The translations under genes and the position numbers were made by a program. DNA of 64,000 bases. Source: Terrabacter sp. Root85. Lineage in GTDB: Bacteria; Actinomycetota; Actinomycetes; Actinomycetales; Dermatophilaceae. The notes below the pieces were generated by a model. It saw nothing but the letters and a program-made list of their open reading frames with translations. It did no database searches and had not been told where the DNA came from. Location of the stretch: NCBI RefSeq assembly GCF_001429185.1, contig NZ_LMIW01000008.1, positions 794,056-858,055 of the forward strand. Reading direction: 5' to 3'. The number at the start of each line of letters is the position of its first letter. The stretch's first letter is position 1. Shown here one piece after another: positions 34,543 through 42,429 of the stretch.

Positions 34543-35901
34543 GTGTCGGGCACCCGTCGTCGCGGACCTGCGCGGGAGGCCGCCTCGGCGGCGTTGGCCG
34601 CGCTGCTCGTCCTGACCCTGACGGCGTGCACGGCGGCCGGTCCGCACTCGGGGCCCCCGGCGACGGCAGCACCGCACCCGACCTCGCCCAGCGGCGGGCT
34701 CGGCGCAGACGCCGAGGTCACTCCGGAGGCGTGGGCGTCGTCCCGTCAGCGTGCGGTGACGGAGCTGCTGCGCGCCCGCTTCGCCGCTGCGGAGCGGTCT
34801 GACGAGAGCGGGTGGCTCGCACCCCTGCAGGCGGCGTCATCCGCGGCGCTGCGCCCGACACAGGTCGCCGTCCTCGACCGCATGACGCGCATGGCGGTGG
34901 AGAGCATCCGGCTCGTCGGCGTCCGCGAGACCACCGCGCCGGTTCCGGCAGCCCGGGGGACCACGGTCGAGTGGGACGTCAGGGCGAGCCTCACCTACAG
35001 GCTTCGGGGCTTCGACGCTCGTCCTCGGTCCTTCGACCTCGACCTCACCTTCAAGGCTGACCCCAGTCGGCCCGCAAGCCTGGCCATCACGGCGTCGGCT
35101 CCCTCCGGGCGCCCGCAGCCCTGGGATCTCGCGGGCCTCGTCGTCCGGAGGTCGGACACCGCGCTGGTGCTGGGCGTCGGCGACGACGACCGGATCGAGG
35201 AGGTCGTCCGTCGGGCGCGCACGGCGGCCTCGCGGGTCGCGAGCGTGTGGGGAGAGGTGCGCCCCGCGGTCTGGATCGCCCCGGCCACCGACGCCGACGC
35301 CGCCCGGTTGCTCGGACGCGCGGCCGGCGACCTCGACGGCGTCGCCGCGGCCACTGACGGTCCGCTGACGCCGGGGGAGAGAGCCGGGGCAGACCGCATC
35401 GTGCTCGTCCCGGGAGCGTGGGCCTCGCTGCGTCCCGACGGCCGCGACGTCGTCATGACGCACGAGCTGACCCATGTCACCGTGCGGGCCTCGACGACAC
35501 GGGCCGTGCCCGTCTGGCTGTCCGAGGGCTTCGCCGAGCTCGTCGCGTACGAGCCGATCGACCTGCCGGAGGCGACGATCGTCGCTCCGGCGCTCGAACG
35601 TGTGCGAGCGTCCGGCCTGCCGCAGGCACTGCCGGCCGACGCGGACTTCGACCCGGGCACCCACGCGCTCGCGGCGGCATACGGCCTCTCGCTGCTGGCC
35701 CTGCGCACCCTCGCCGACGCGCACGGCACCCAGGCCGTCGTCCGTCTCTACCGGGCCACAGCCGGCGGGCTCGACGTCCCGACCTCCCGGCTCGACGACC
35801 GCGAGGCAGCCGTCGACGCCGCCCTGCGCAGCACGACCGGAACGACACGGGCAGCCCTCGTCACGGACTGGCAGGCGCGCATCCGCCACCTGCTCCGCTG
35901 A
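34543..35901 (+). CDS. Lipoprotein with HExxH metallopeptidase domain
   Basis: A 452-residue exported lipoprotein: basic start, hydrophobic helix and lipobox LTLTAC (Cys at residue 29). A Pro/Ser-rich linker leads to a beta-rich domain (about 60-200) and a gluzincin-like protease domain with HELTH (VVMTHELTHVT, about 305) and the downstream Glu in WLSEGFAELVAYE. This resembles peptidase MA-like families. Substrate unknown; surface location is inferred from the lipobox. GTG start with CACGAT 6 nt upstream (leaderless type). Its stop is 4 nt from the convergent acyl-CoA ligase stop. Confidence 0.82.
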   Translation: MSGTRRRGPAREAASAALAALLVLTLTACTAAGPHSGPPATAAPHPTSPSGGLGADAEVTPEAWASSRQRAVTELLRARFAAAERSDESGWLAPLQAASSAALRPTQVAVLDRMTRMAVESIRLVGVRETTAPVPAARGTTVEWDVRASLTYRLRGFDARPRSFDLDLTFKADPSRPASLAITASAPSGRPQPWDLAGLVVRRSDTALVLGVGDDDRIEEVVRRARTAASRVASVWGEVRPAVWIAPATDADAARLLGRAAGDLDGVAAATDGPLTPGERAGADRIVLVPGAWASLRPDGRDVVMTHELTHVTVRASTTRAVPVWLSEGFAELVAYEPIDLPEATIVAPALERVRASGLPQALPADADFDPGTHALAAAYGLSLLALRTLADAHGTQAVVRLYRATAGGLDVPTSRLDDREAAVDAALRSTTGTTRAALVTDWQARIRHLLR

Positions 35902-35905
35902 GCCC

Positions 35906-37696
35906 TCAGGCGTAGAGCTTCTCGACCTCGTCGGCGTAGTCCTTCATGACGACGTTGCGCTTGAGCTTGAGCGACGGCGTCAGGTAGCCGTTGGCCTCGG
36001 TGAAGTCGCCGGGCAGCACCGCGAACTTGCGGATCGACTCGGCCTTGGAGACCGCCTCGTTGGCCCGGTCGACGGCCTCCTGCAGCGCCTCGAGGACCTT
36101 CGGGTCGGTGCGGGCCTGGTCGAGTGACACTCCCTCGATGCCGTGCGTCTTGGCCCAGAGCGGCCACATCTCCTCGTCGAGCGTCACGAGGACGGCGACG
36201 AAGGGCTTCTGGTCGCCGACGACGATGCACTGCGAGACGAGGGGGTGTGCGCGGAGGCGGTCCTCGAGCACGGCCGGGGCGACGTTCTTGCCACCCGCCG
36301 TCACGAGGATCTCCTTCTTGCGGCCGGTGATCCGCAGGTAGCCGTCCTCGTCCATCTCGCCGATGTCGCCGGTGTGGAACCACCCGTCGACGATGGCGTC
36401 GGCCGTCGCGGTCGGGTTGTCGTGGTACGCGTTGAAGACGCCGACACCCTTGAGCAGGATCTCGCCGTCCTCGGCGATCCGGATGCCCGTGCCCGGCAAC
36501 GGCGGTCCGACGGTGCCGATCTTGATCTTGTCCGGCGTGTTGACCGCGACGGGCGCGGTCGTCTCGGTGAGGCCGTAGCCCTCGAGGATGACGACCCCGA
36601 TGCCCCGGTAGAAGTGGCCGAGGCGCGTGCCGAGGGGCGCCCCGCCGGAGACGGCGTAGCGCACGTGCCCGCCCATGGCTGCGCGCAGCTTGCCGTAGAC
36701 GAGACGGTCGAAGACCGCGTGCTGGATCCGCAGTCCGAGGCCGGGTCGGCCGGCGTCGAGGGCCTCGCTGTAGGCGATCGCGACGGTGGCCGCGCGCAGG
36801 AAGATCTTGCCCTTGCCCTCGGAGGACGCCTTGGCCTCGGCCGAGTTGAAGATCTTCTCGAAGACGCGGGGGACGGCGAGCACGAAGGTCGGCTGGAAGC
36901 CGGCGAAGTCGTCGAGCAGCGTCTTGATGTCGGCCGAGTGGCCCATCCGTGCGCGACCCTCGACGCAGAGCACCTCGATGAAGCGGGCGAAGACGTGCGC
37001 GAGGGGCAGGAAGAGCAGGGTCGAGGCGTTCTCGGTGAGGACGACCTGGCCGAGCTTCTCGATGGCGTTCTCGGCGAGGTCGAGGAAGTTGCCGTGGGTC
37101 AGCTCGCAGCCCTTGGGTCGGCCCGTCGTGCCCGAGGTGTAGATGATCGTCGCGACCGCCCGTCGGTCGAGTCCGGCCCGGCGCGCGGCCAGATCGGCGT
37201 CCGAGACCTCACGGCCCTTCTCGCGCAGGGCGTCGAGACCACCGGCGTCCATGGTGACGACGTCGCGGAGCGACGGCAGGTCGCCCCGGACCTGCTCGAC
37301 GACCGAGCGGTGTGCGTCGGTCTCGACGACGACGACCTGGGCGTCGGAGTCCGAGAGGATCCACTGGACCTGCTCGGCCGAGGAGGTCTCGTAGATCGGC
37401 ACGACCACGGCGCCCGCACTCCACGCGGCGAAGTCGACGAGGGTCCACTCGTAGCGCGTGCGCGACATGAGGGCGACCCGGTCGCCGGGCTGGAGCCCTT
37501 CGGCGATGAGGCCCTTGGCGACGGCGGCGACGTCGTCGGCGAACTGGGCCCACGTCACGTGCGTCCAGCCCCCGGAGGGCGTCTTGCGGGAGAACGCGGT
37601 CTCGCTCGCGTTCTCCGCGGCGTTGCGCACGGGGAGGTCGGCGAGGCTTCCCTCCGTCGTGACGGGGGCGAGTGGTGCGACGACGTTGTCCTTCAC
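35906..37696 (-). CDS. fadD15: Long-chain fatty-acid--CoA ligase (AMP-binding)
   Basis: Activates fatty acids to acyl-CoA through an acyl-AMP. 596 residues, matching mycobacterial FadD15 (Rv2187) in position and length. AMP-binding motifs: IIYTSGTTGRPKGCELTH (P-loop), VILEGYGLTETTAP, WFHTGDIGEMDEDGYL and ITGRKKEILVTAGGKN; catalytic Lys in the C-terminal KLKRN segment. The GTG at 37696 has AGGAG 5 nt upstream. A 14-bp palindrome 41 nt further upstream is a probable repressor site. No signal peptide or TM helix, so peripheral/cytoplasmic. Confidence 0.92.
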   Translation of the reverse strand: MKDNVVAPLAPVTTEGSLADLPVRNAAENASETAFSRKTPSGGWTHVTWAQFADDVAAVAKGLIAEGLQPGDRVALMSRTRYEWTLVDFAAWSAGAVVVPIYETSSAEQVQWILSDSDAQVVVVETDAHRSVVEQVRGDLPSLRDVVTMDAGGLDALREKGREVSDADLAARRAGLDRRAVATIIYTSGTTGRPKGCELTHGNFLDLAENAIEKLGQVVLTENASTLLFLPLAHVFARFIEVLCVEGRARMGHSADIKTLLDDFAGFQPTFVLAVPRVFEKIFNSAEAKASSEGKGKIFLRAATVAIAYSEALDAGRPGLGLRIQHAVFDRLVYGKLRAAMGGHVRYAVSGGAPLGTRLGHFYRGIGVVILEGYGLTETTAPVAVNTPDKIKIGTVGPPLPGTGIRIAEDGEILLKGVGVFNAYHDNPTATADAIVDGWFHTGDIGEMDEDGYLRITGRKKEILVTAGGKNVAPAVLEDRLRAHPLVSQCIVVGDQKPFVAVLVTLDEEMWPLWAKTHGIEGVSLDQARTDPKVLEALQEAVDRANEAVSKAESIRKFAVLPGDFTEANGYLTPSLKLKRNVVMKDYADEVEKLYA

Positions 37697-37736
37697 TGTC
37701 ACTCCTGATGGCGGGGCCGGGGAACTGTGCTGCACC

Positions 37737-37750
37737 TTACCGATCGGTAA
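37737..37750 (-). promoter_or_regulatory. 14-bp palindrome TTACCGATCGGTAA, probable TetR-type operator
   Basis: A perfect palindrome in the region between the divergent acyl-CoA ligase and SRPBCC genes, 41 nt before the ligase start. TTAC-CG-x-CG-GTAA dyads are typical of TetR-family regulators of fatty-acid metabolism in actinobacteria. The cognate regulator is not in the window. Confidence 0.55.
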
Positions 37751-37916
37751 CCGCGCAGACCACGTCAGCATCATCACAGGGTGGGCTCGGCGGTCGGGCG
37801 CGCCGCCCCGCGGCGCAGGGCTGCCGTCGTCCCCATCTTGGCACGCGGCCGACGCGGGATGACACCGGCGGGGACAACCGCGGTCGGCCCGCTGACGACG
37901 CGATAGCCTTCGGCGC

Positions 37917-38360
37917 ATGGCCGATCGCACCGAGTCCTCCATCGTCATCGACGCCCCGCCCGGCGAGGTGCTCGACGTCATCGCGGACTTCGAGGCCTAC
38001 CCCGAGTGGGCGGGCGAGGTGAAGGACGTCACCGTGCTCGCCGAGGAGGGTGACGGCTGGGCCGACCAGGTCCAGTTCACCCTCGACGCCGGCGCCATCA
38101 AGGACACCTACGTCCTGGACTACGAGTGGGACGTCGTCGAGGACGGCACGGGCGTCGTCTCGTGGTCCCTCGTCTCCGCGCAGGTGCTCAAGGCGATGAA
38201 CGGCTCCTACACCCTCGCCGGTGACGGCGACGGCACGAAGGTCACCTACCGCCTCTCCGTCGACGTCAAGATCCCCATGATCGGGCTGCTCAAGCGCAAG
38301 GCGGAGAAGGTCATCGTCGACACCGCGCTCAAGGAGCTGAAGAAGCGCGTCGAGGCCTGA
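37917..38360 (+). CDS. SRPBCC (polyketide cyclase/START-like) protein
   Basis: A 147-residue protein with the SRPBCC/helix-grip fold that binds hydrophobic ligands; start SSIVIDAPPGEVLDVIADFEAYPEWAGEVK is the usual signature and the C-terminal helix (LLKRKAEKVIVDTALKELKKRVEA) is present. Corresponds to Rv2185c (TB16.3) and its Streptomyces counterpart. The ligand is unknown. ATG with TAGCCT 7 nt upstream (leaderless type). Followed by a small Cys protein and glkA, all tightly spaced, so probably one operon. Confidence 0.9.
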   Translation: MADRTESSIVIDAPPGEVLDVIADFEAYPEWAGEVKDVTVLAEEGDGWADQVQFTLDAGAIKDTYVLDYEWDVVEDGTGVVSWSLVSAQVLKAMNGSYTLAGDGDGTKVTYRLSVDVKIPMIGLLKRKAEKVIVDTALKELKKRVEA

Positions 38361-38366
38361 CCGACC

Positions 38367-38963
38367 GTGACACCGAACGACGGTCCCGACGCGGCACCCG
38401 CCGCCCCCGACCAGCCCCACCGGCTCGACGCCGACGAGTCGTCGCGCCCCGACGACGCGCCCCCCGGCAGCGTCGCGGCAGAGGCTGCGCTGCTCGTCGA
38501 CCTGCTCTCCCGCCGCACCTGGGCGGGAAGCTCGCGTATGCCGTCCGGTGACTCCCGGGGTGAGCGTGCGGGCGGCGCAGCGCACGGCCACGACCACGCC
38601 GCAGGCCCGGCGTCGCCGGCGGGTGACCCAACGGGCCCGGACGCAGCGCGTCGAGCCGACGGGTCGGCGGGGGAGTGCACGTGCGGGGGCACGACGCCCG
38701 CTGCGTGCCGCGTGTGTCCCGTCTGCCAGCTCATCGCCTTCGTCCAGCAGGTCAACCCCGACACCATCGAGAAGGTCGCCGACTTCGTCGGCTTCGCGGC
38801 CACGGCCCTGCGCGACCTCGCGACGGCGCAGCGGGAGCGGCGCGCCGAGCCTGCGCCCGACCGTGACACGGACCGCGACGACGCCCATCCCAGCGCCGAC
38901 GCCGACGACATCGACGCCGACGACATCGACGCCGACGAGAACGGGCCCGGAGGCAGCGCATGA
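38367..38963 (+). CDS. Low-complexity protein with a cysteine cluster, function unknown
   Basis: A 198-residue protein: disordered Asp/Pro/Ala-rich N-terminal half, a central cluster ECTCGGTTPAACRVCPVCQL (six Cys in about 19 residues), a helix IAFVQQVNPDTIEKVADFVGFAA and an acidic tail with a DIDAD repeat. It is conserved in position between the SRPBCC and glucokinase genes in actinobacteria but I cannot assign a function; the Cys cluster may bind zinc. GTG start 6 nt after the SRPBCC stop; stop overlaps glkA (ATGA). Confidence 0.7.
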   Translation: MTPNDGPDAAPAAPDQPHRLDADESSRPDDAPPGSVAAEAALLVDLLSRRTWAGSSRMPSGDSRGERAGGAAHGHDHAAGPASPAGDPTGPDAARRADGSAGECTCGGTTPAACRVCPVCQLIAFVQQVNPDTIEKVADFVGFAATALRDLATAQRERRAEPAPDRDTDRDDAHPSADADDIDADDIDADENGPGGSA

Positions 38964-39928
38964 GCAGGCGTCTCGCGATCGGCATCGACATCGGCGGCAC
39001 GAAGGTCGCGGGTGGTGTCGTCGACGAGTCCGGCGTCATCACCCATCGCACCCGTCGTGACACCCCCCACCGCTCGACGTCTCCGGCGGTCGTCGAGAAC
39101 ACCATCGTCGAGTCGGTCGAGGAGCTGCTCAGCCACGTCGACGCCGACGACGTCGTGGCCGTCGGCATCGGCGCGGCGGGCTTCGTCGCCGAGGACCGCG
39201 CGACCGTCGTCTTCGCGCCGCACCTGTCCTGGCGCAACGAGCCGCTGCGTGACGCGCTCTCCCAGCGCATCGCCCTGCCGATCACCGTCGACAACGACGC
39301 CAACGCCGCGGCCTGGGCCGAGGCGACCTTCGGTGCCGCCCGGGGTGAGTCGCACGTCGTCGTCATCACGCTCGGCACCGGCATCGGCGGCGCCCTCATC
39401 ATCGACGGCAACGTCCAGCGCGGCCGGCACGGCATCGCCGGCGAGTTCGGCCACATGCAGATCATGCCGGGCGGCGCGCGCTGCGAGTGCGGCAACCGTG
39501 GCTGCTGGGAGCAGTACGCCAGCGGCAACGCGCTCGTGCGCGAGGCCCGCGCCATGATCGAGGCCGGGTCTCCCGTCGTCGCCGACCTGCTCGCCCGTCT
39601 CGGCGGCGACGCCAACGCGCTGACCGGTCCTTTCATCACCGAGGCCGCCCGCGAGGGCGACCCCACCGCGCGCGAGCTGCTCGCCGACATCGGCGAGTGG
39701 CTCGGTGTCGGGCTGGCCAACCTCGCCTCGGCCTTCGACCCCGGCCTCTTCGTCATCGGCGGTGGCGTGAGCGCGGCCGACGAGATGCTCATCGGCCCGG
39801 CCCGCGAGGCCTTCCGCCGCCAGCTCCCGGGGCGCGGCTACCGTCCGGAGGCGCGGATCGTGCGCGCCGTGCTCGGCAGCGACGCCGGTCTCATCGGCGC
39901 CGCCGAGCTCGCGCGCGCCGGCCGCTGA
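38960..39928 (+). CDS. glkA: ROK-family glucokinase
   Basis: Phosphorylates glucose; in Streptomyces the ortholog also mediates carbon catabolite repression. 322 residues, ROK pattern: ATP loop IGIDIGGTKVAGGVV (residues 7-21), DNDANAAAWAEA (catalytic Asp), GTGIGGALII, zinc motif H-G-I-A-G-E-F-G-H plus CECGNRGCWEQYASG (CxCGxxGCxE). ATG overlaps the preceding stop. Followed by a phosphatase-family gene after 4 nt. Confidence 0.96.
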   Translation: MSRRLAIGIDIGGTKVAGGVVDESGVITHRTRRDTPHRSTSPAVVENTIVESVEELLSHVDADDVVAVGIGAAGFVAEDRATVVFAPHLSWRNEPLRDALSQRIALPITVDNDANAAAWAEATFGAARGESHVVVITLGTGIGGALIIDGNVQRGRHGIAGEFGHMQIMPGGARCECGNRGCWEQYASGNALVREARAMIEAGSPVVADLLARLGGDANALTGPFITEAAREGDPTARELLADIGEWLGVGLANLASAFDPGLFVIGGGVSAADEMLIGPAREAFRRQLPGRGYRPEARIVRAVLGSDAGLIGAAELARAGR

Positions 39929-39932
39929 GCCG

Positions 39933-40661
39933 GTGGCCGCGCGGCCCGGTGGCCGACCGGAGCATGTGCTGCGGATCATGAGCTACAACGTCCACGACCT
40001 GCTCGACGACCGGGCAGCAGCGGCACGCGTCGTGCGTGCCGTCGCCCCCGACGTGCTGTGCCTCCAGGAGGTCCCGCGCCGGCTCACGACGGAGCTCCGC
40101 CTCCCGCCGTTCGCGCGTGACTGCGGTCTGCACTGGCGTCGGGGCCGCCTCGGCACGGGCGGGACGGCGGTGCTGACGGCCGCACGGGTGGTCGTCCACG
40201 GCGCGTCGCGTGGCCGTCTGCCGGTCCGCTTCCCCGACCGCACGCGAGGGTATGCCGCTGCGACCGTCTCGCTCCCGACCGGCGGTCCGTCGCGTCGTGC
40301 CGTCACCGTCGTCAGCGTGCACCTCGGGCTGCGCGCCTCCGAGCGGGCGAGGCACGCGGCCACCGTCCTCGCCGGTCTCACCCGGCTCGCTGGGCTCGAC
40401 GACCGGGCCGTCATCGCAGGGGACCTCAACGAGGGACCCGGCGGGACGGCATACGCGATGTTCGCCGAGCACCACCCGCCGGTGTCCGGCAACGCGCCCA
40501 CGTTTCCCGCGCTCGACCCGAGGACCGCCCTCGACGTCGTCTTCGCCGGGCCGGGACTGCGGGTCGTCGAATCGGCCGAGACCGTCGTGGACGAGGGTGA
40601 CCTCGTAGCGGGGTCGGACCACCGGCCGGTCTGGGTCGACCTCGACCTCGGGTCCGACTGA
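39933..40661 (+). CDS. Endonuclease/exonuclease/phosphatase family protein
   Basis: A 242-residue EEP-fold hydrolase. Motifs in order: IMSYNVHDLL, LCLQEV, VVSVHLGL, GDLNEGPGG, ALDVVFAG and GSDHRPVWV, all catalytic positions intact. Members cut DNA, phospholipids or sugar/lipid phosphates, so the substrate is open. No signal peptide. GTG start 4 nt after glkA, so probably the last gene of the SRPBCC-glkA operon; convergent with the next gene (24 nt gap). Contains two GTATGCC motifs. Confidence 0.85.
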   Translation: MAARPGGRPEHVLRIMSYNVHDLLDDRAAAARVVRAVAPDVLCLQEVPRRLTTELRLPPFARDCGLHWRRGRLGTGGTAVLTAARVVVHGASRGRLPVRFPDRTRGYAAATVSLPTGGPSRRAVTVVSVHLGLRASERARHAATVLAGLTRLAGLDDRAVIAGDLNEGPGGTAYAMFAEHHPPVSGNAPTFPALDPRTALDVVFAGPGLRVVESAETVVDEGDLVAGSDHRPVWVDLDLGSD

Positions 40662-40685
40662 CGTGTCGGACCGCCTCGCGAGCGG

Positions 40686-41348
40686 CTAGAGGCGGGTGCC
40701 GTCGTCGAACGGGTCCCGCTCGGTGCCGCCGCGCAGGACGAGCAGCACGAAGCCGACGACGACCATGGTCAGGGCCGTCACGACCCACCAGCCGCTGCCG
40801 TCACGGTCGAAGAAGAGGACGTAGAGGAGCAGCAGCGGGCCGCCGGCGAGGCCGCCGACGATCGCCCAGAACATCGGGTCGGTCTCGGCCGACGGGAGGT
40901 CGATCTCGGAAGGGGGGACGAAGTGGTCGTCGCCGTCCGATGCGGCGTCGGCGTCGTCGCGGCGGGACGTCGGGCCGCGCCACTCGTGGGACGTCGTCGG
41001 GGCGATCGGCAGCTCGAGCAGACCGGACGACCCCGACGGGGTCGACGCGCCGGCTCCGGGCTGCTGCGGCGGTGCCGCGGGGTCGGTGCCCCGGCCGGCC
41101 TGCGGGCGTTCCACCGGCGAGGGTGAGGCGTCCGGGGCCGACGTCGGACCGGGCTGGTCGGCCGCGTCGGCCGTGTCGGCCTCGGTCGGCGAGACCGACG
41201 GTGGCGCAGGGTCGGCGACCTGCTCGGCCGCCGGCTGGGCCACCTGGTCAGTCGACGCCGGGGCGTCACGACGCTGTGGCTCGGGTGCCTCGTCGTCCCA
41301 TCCCGCGATGATCCGCGCGAACTCCGCGTCGAGGTCGCGGTCACTCAT
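40686..41348 (-). CDS. Acidic membrane protein with two TM helices, function unknown
   Basis: A 220-residue protein: MSDRDLDAEFARIIAGWDDE helix at the start, a long Pro/Ala/Ser/Asp-rich disordered segment (about 25-150) and two TM helices near the C-terminus (about 158-178 and 185-205), ending in RDPFDDGTRL. The N-terminal FARIIAGW-type helix followed by a disordered region and a C-terminal membrane hairpin is a common actinobacterial membrane protein type, but I do not recognise a named family. Divergent from plsC. Confidence 0.75.
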   Translation of the reverse strand: MSDRDLDAEFARIIAGWDDEAPEPQRRDAPASTDQVAQPAAEQVADPAPPSVSPTEADTADAADQPGPTSAPDASPSPVERPQAGRGTDPAAPPQQPGAGASTPSGSSGLLELPIAPTTSHEWRGPTSRRDDADAASDGDDHFVPPSEIDLPSAETDPMFWAIVGGLAGGPLLLLYVLFFDRDGSGWWVVTALTMVVVGFVLLVLRGGTERDPFDDGTRL

Positions 41349-41537
41349 CGTCCGCCCCCGGCGACGGTCGTGCGGAGGGGCTGGAAAGACATGCCGAAGC
41401 CCGTTGCGGCGTCGGGACGGACCGTCACGGTGGGGCTCCTCGGGCGAAGCGGCTGGACCTGCTGATCCTCGCATGCGCCGCTGTCAGTGCGCGAGTGTCG
41501 TAGAGTTCGAGCCGTCACAGACGGAAGGCGGACACGG

Positions 41538-42425
41538 TTGTTCTACTGGTTCCTCAAGACGATCGTCATCGGGCCGATCATCAAGCTCCTCTTCCGTCCG
41601 TGGGTGGAGGGGGAGGAGAACATCCCCGAGGAGGGTGCCGCGATCTTCGCGAGCAACCACCTGTCCTTCTCCGACTCGATCTTCCTCCCGCTCGTCGTGT
41701 CCCGCCGCGTCACGTTCCTCGCCAAGAGCGACTACTTCACCGGCCGAGGCATCAAGGGCCGGCTCACCGCTGCCTTCTTCAAGGGCGTCGGGCAGCTGCC
41801 CGTCGACCGGTCGGGCGGCAAGGCGAGCAACGCCGCGCTGACCTCGGGGCTCAAGGTGCTGCGTCGCGGTGACCTGCTCGGCATCTACCCCGAAGGCACC
41901 CGGTCACCCGACGGCCGTCTCTACCGCGGCCGCACGGGCGTGGCGCGGATGGCGCTCGAGGGCAAGGTCACCGTCATCCCCGTGGCCATGATCGGCACCG
42001 ACAAGGCCCAGCCCACCGGCAAGGTCATCCCGCGGATCATGCGGGTCGGGGTGCGGGTCGGCAAGCCGCTCGACTTCTCGCGCTACGAGGGCATGGAGGA
42101 CGACCGCTTCGTCCTGCGCTCGATCACGGACGAGATCATGTACGAGCTGATGCTGCTCTCGGGCCAGGAGTACGTCGACATGTACGCCACGTCGATGAAG
42201 GACCGGCTCGTCTCCGCGGCTCGGGCCAAGGCCCGTGAGCTGCAGGAGGCTGCCAAGCCCGGCAGCGCCGCGCCCGAGCTGGAGGAGGCGCTCGACGCCG
42301 CCGAGGGCAAGGCCCGGCCGGCCCAGGCCCGGCCGGCCCAGGCCTCCGAGTCGTCCGGAGCGACCTCGGCCTCGACCGCCGAGGACGACGGCGACGGCGA
42401 CGCTCCCGTCGTGGCGGCGTCCTGA
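41538..42425 (+). CDS. plsC: 1-acyl-sn-glycerol-3-phosphate acyltransferase (PlsC family)
   Basis: Transfers acyl chains to lysophosphatidic acid or a related acceptor in phospholipid synthesis. 295 residues with motif I NHLSFSDSIFLP (HxxxxD form NHLSFSD), FAKSDYF-type motif II, YPEGTRSPDG (motif III) and VIPVAMIG (motif IV). TTG start at 41538 preceded by GGAAGGCGG; upstream frame is non-conserved. The C-terminal ~60 residues are Ala/Glu-rich, with KARPAQARPAQA repeats, likely disordered. Corresponds to Rv2182c. The two-component kinase gene starts 4 nt after the stop. Confidence 0.93.
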   Translation: MFYWFLKTIVIGPIIKLLFRPWVEGEENIPEEGAAIFASNHLSFSDSIFLPLVVSRRVTFLAKSDYFTGRGIKGRLTAAFFKGVGQLPVDRSGGKASNAALTSGLKVLRRGDLLGIYPEGTRSPDGRLYRGRTGVARMALEGKVTVIPVAMIGTDKAQPTGKVIPRIMRVGVRVGKPLDFSRYEGMEDDRFVLRSITDEIMYELMLLSGQEYVDMYATSMKDRLVSAARAKARELQEAAKPGSAAPELEEALDAAEGKARPAQARPAQASESSGATSASTAEDDGDGDAPVVAAS

Positions 42426-42429
42426 CGTC

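Noticed and set aside
37696-37981. A longer N-terminus for the acyl-CoA ligase (upstream in-frame starts).
   Set aside because: The extension is Arg/Ser-rich and non-conserved, and GTG 37696 has a good ribosome site right at the family's usual start.
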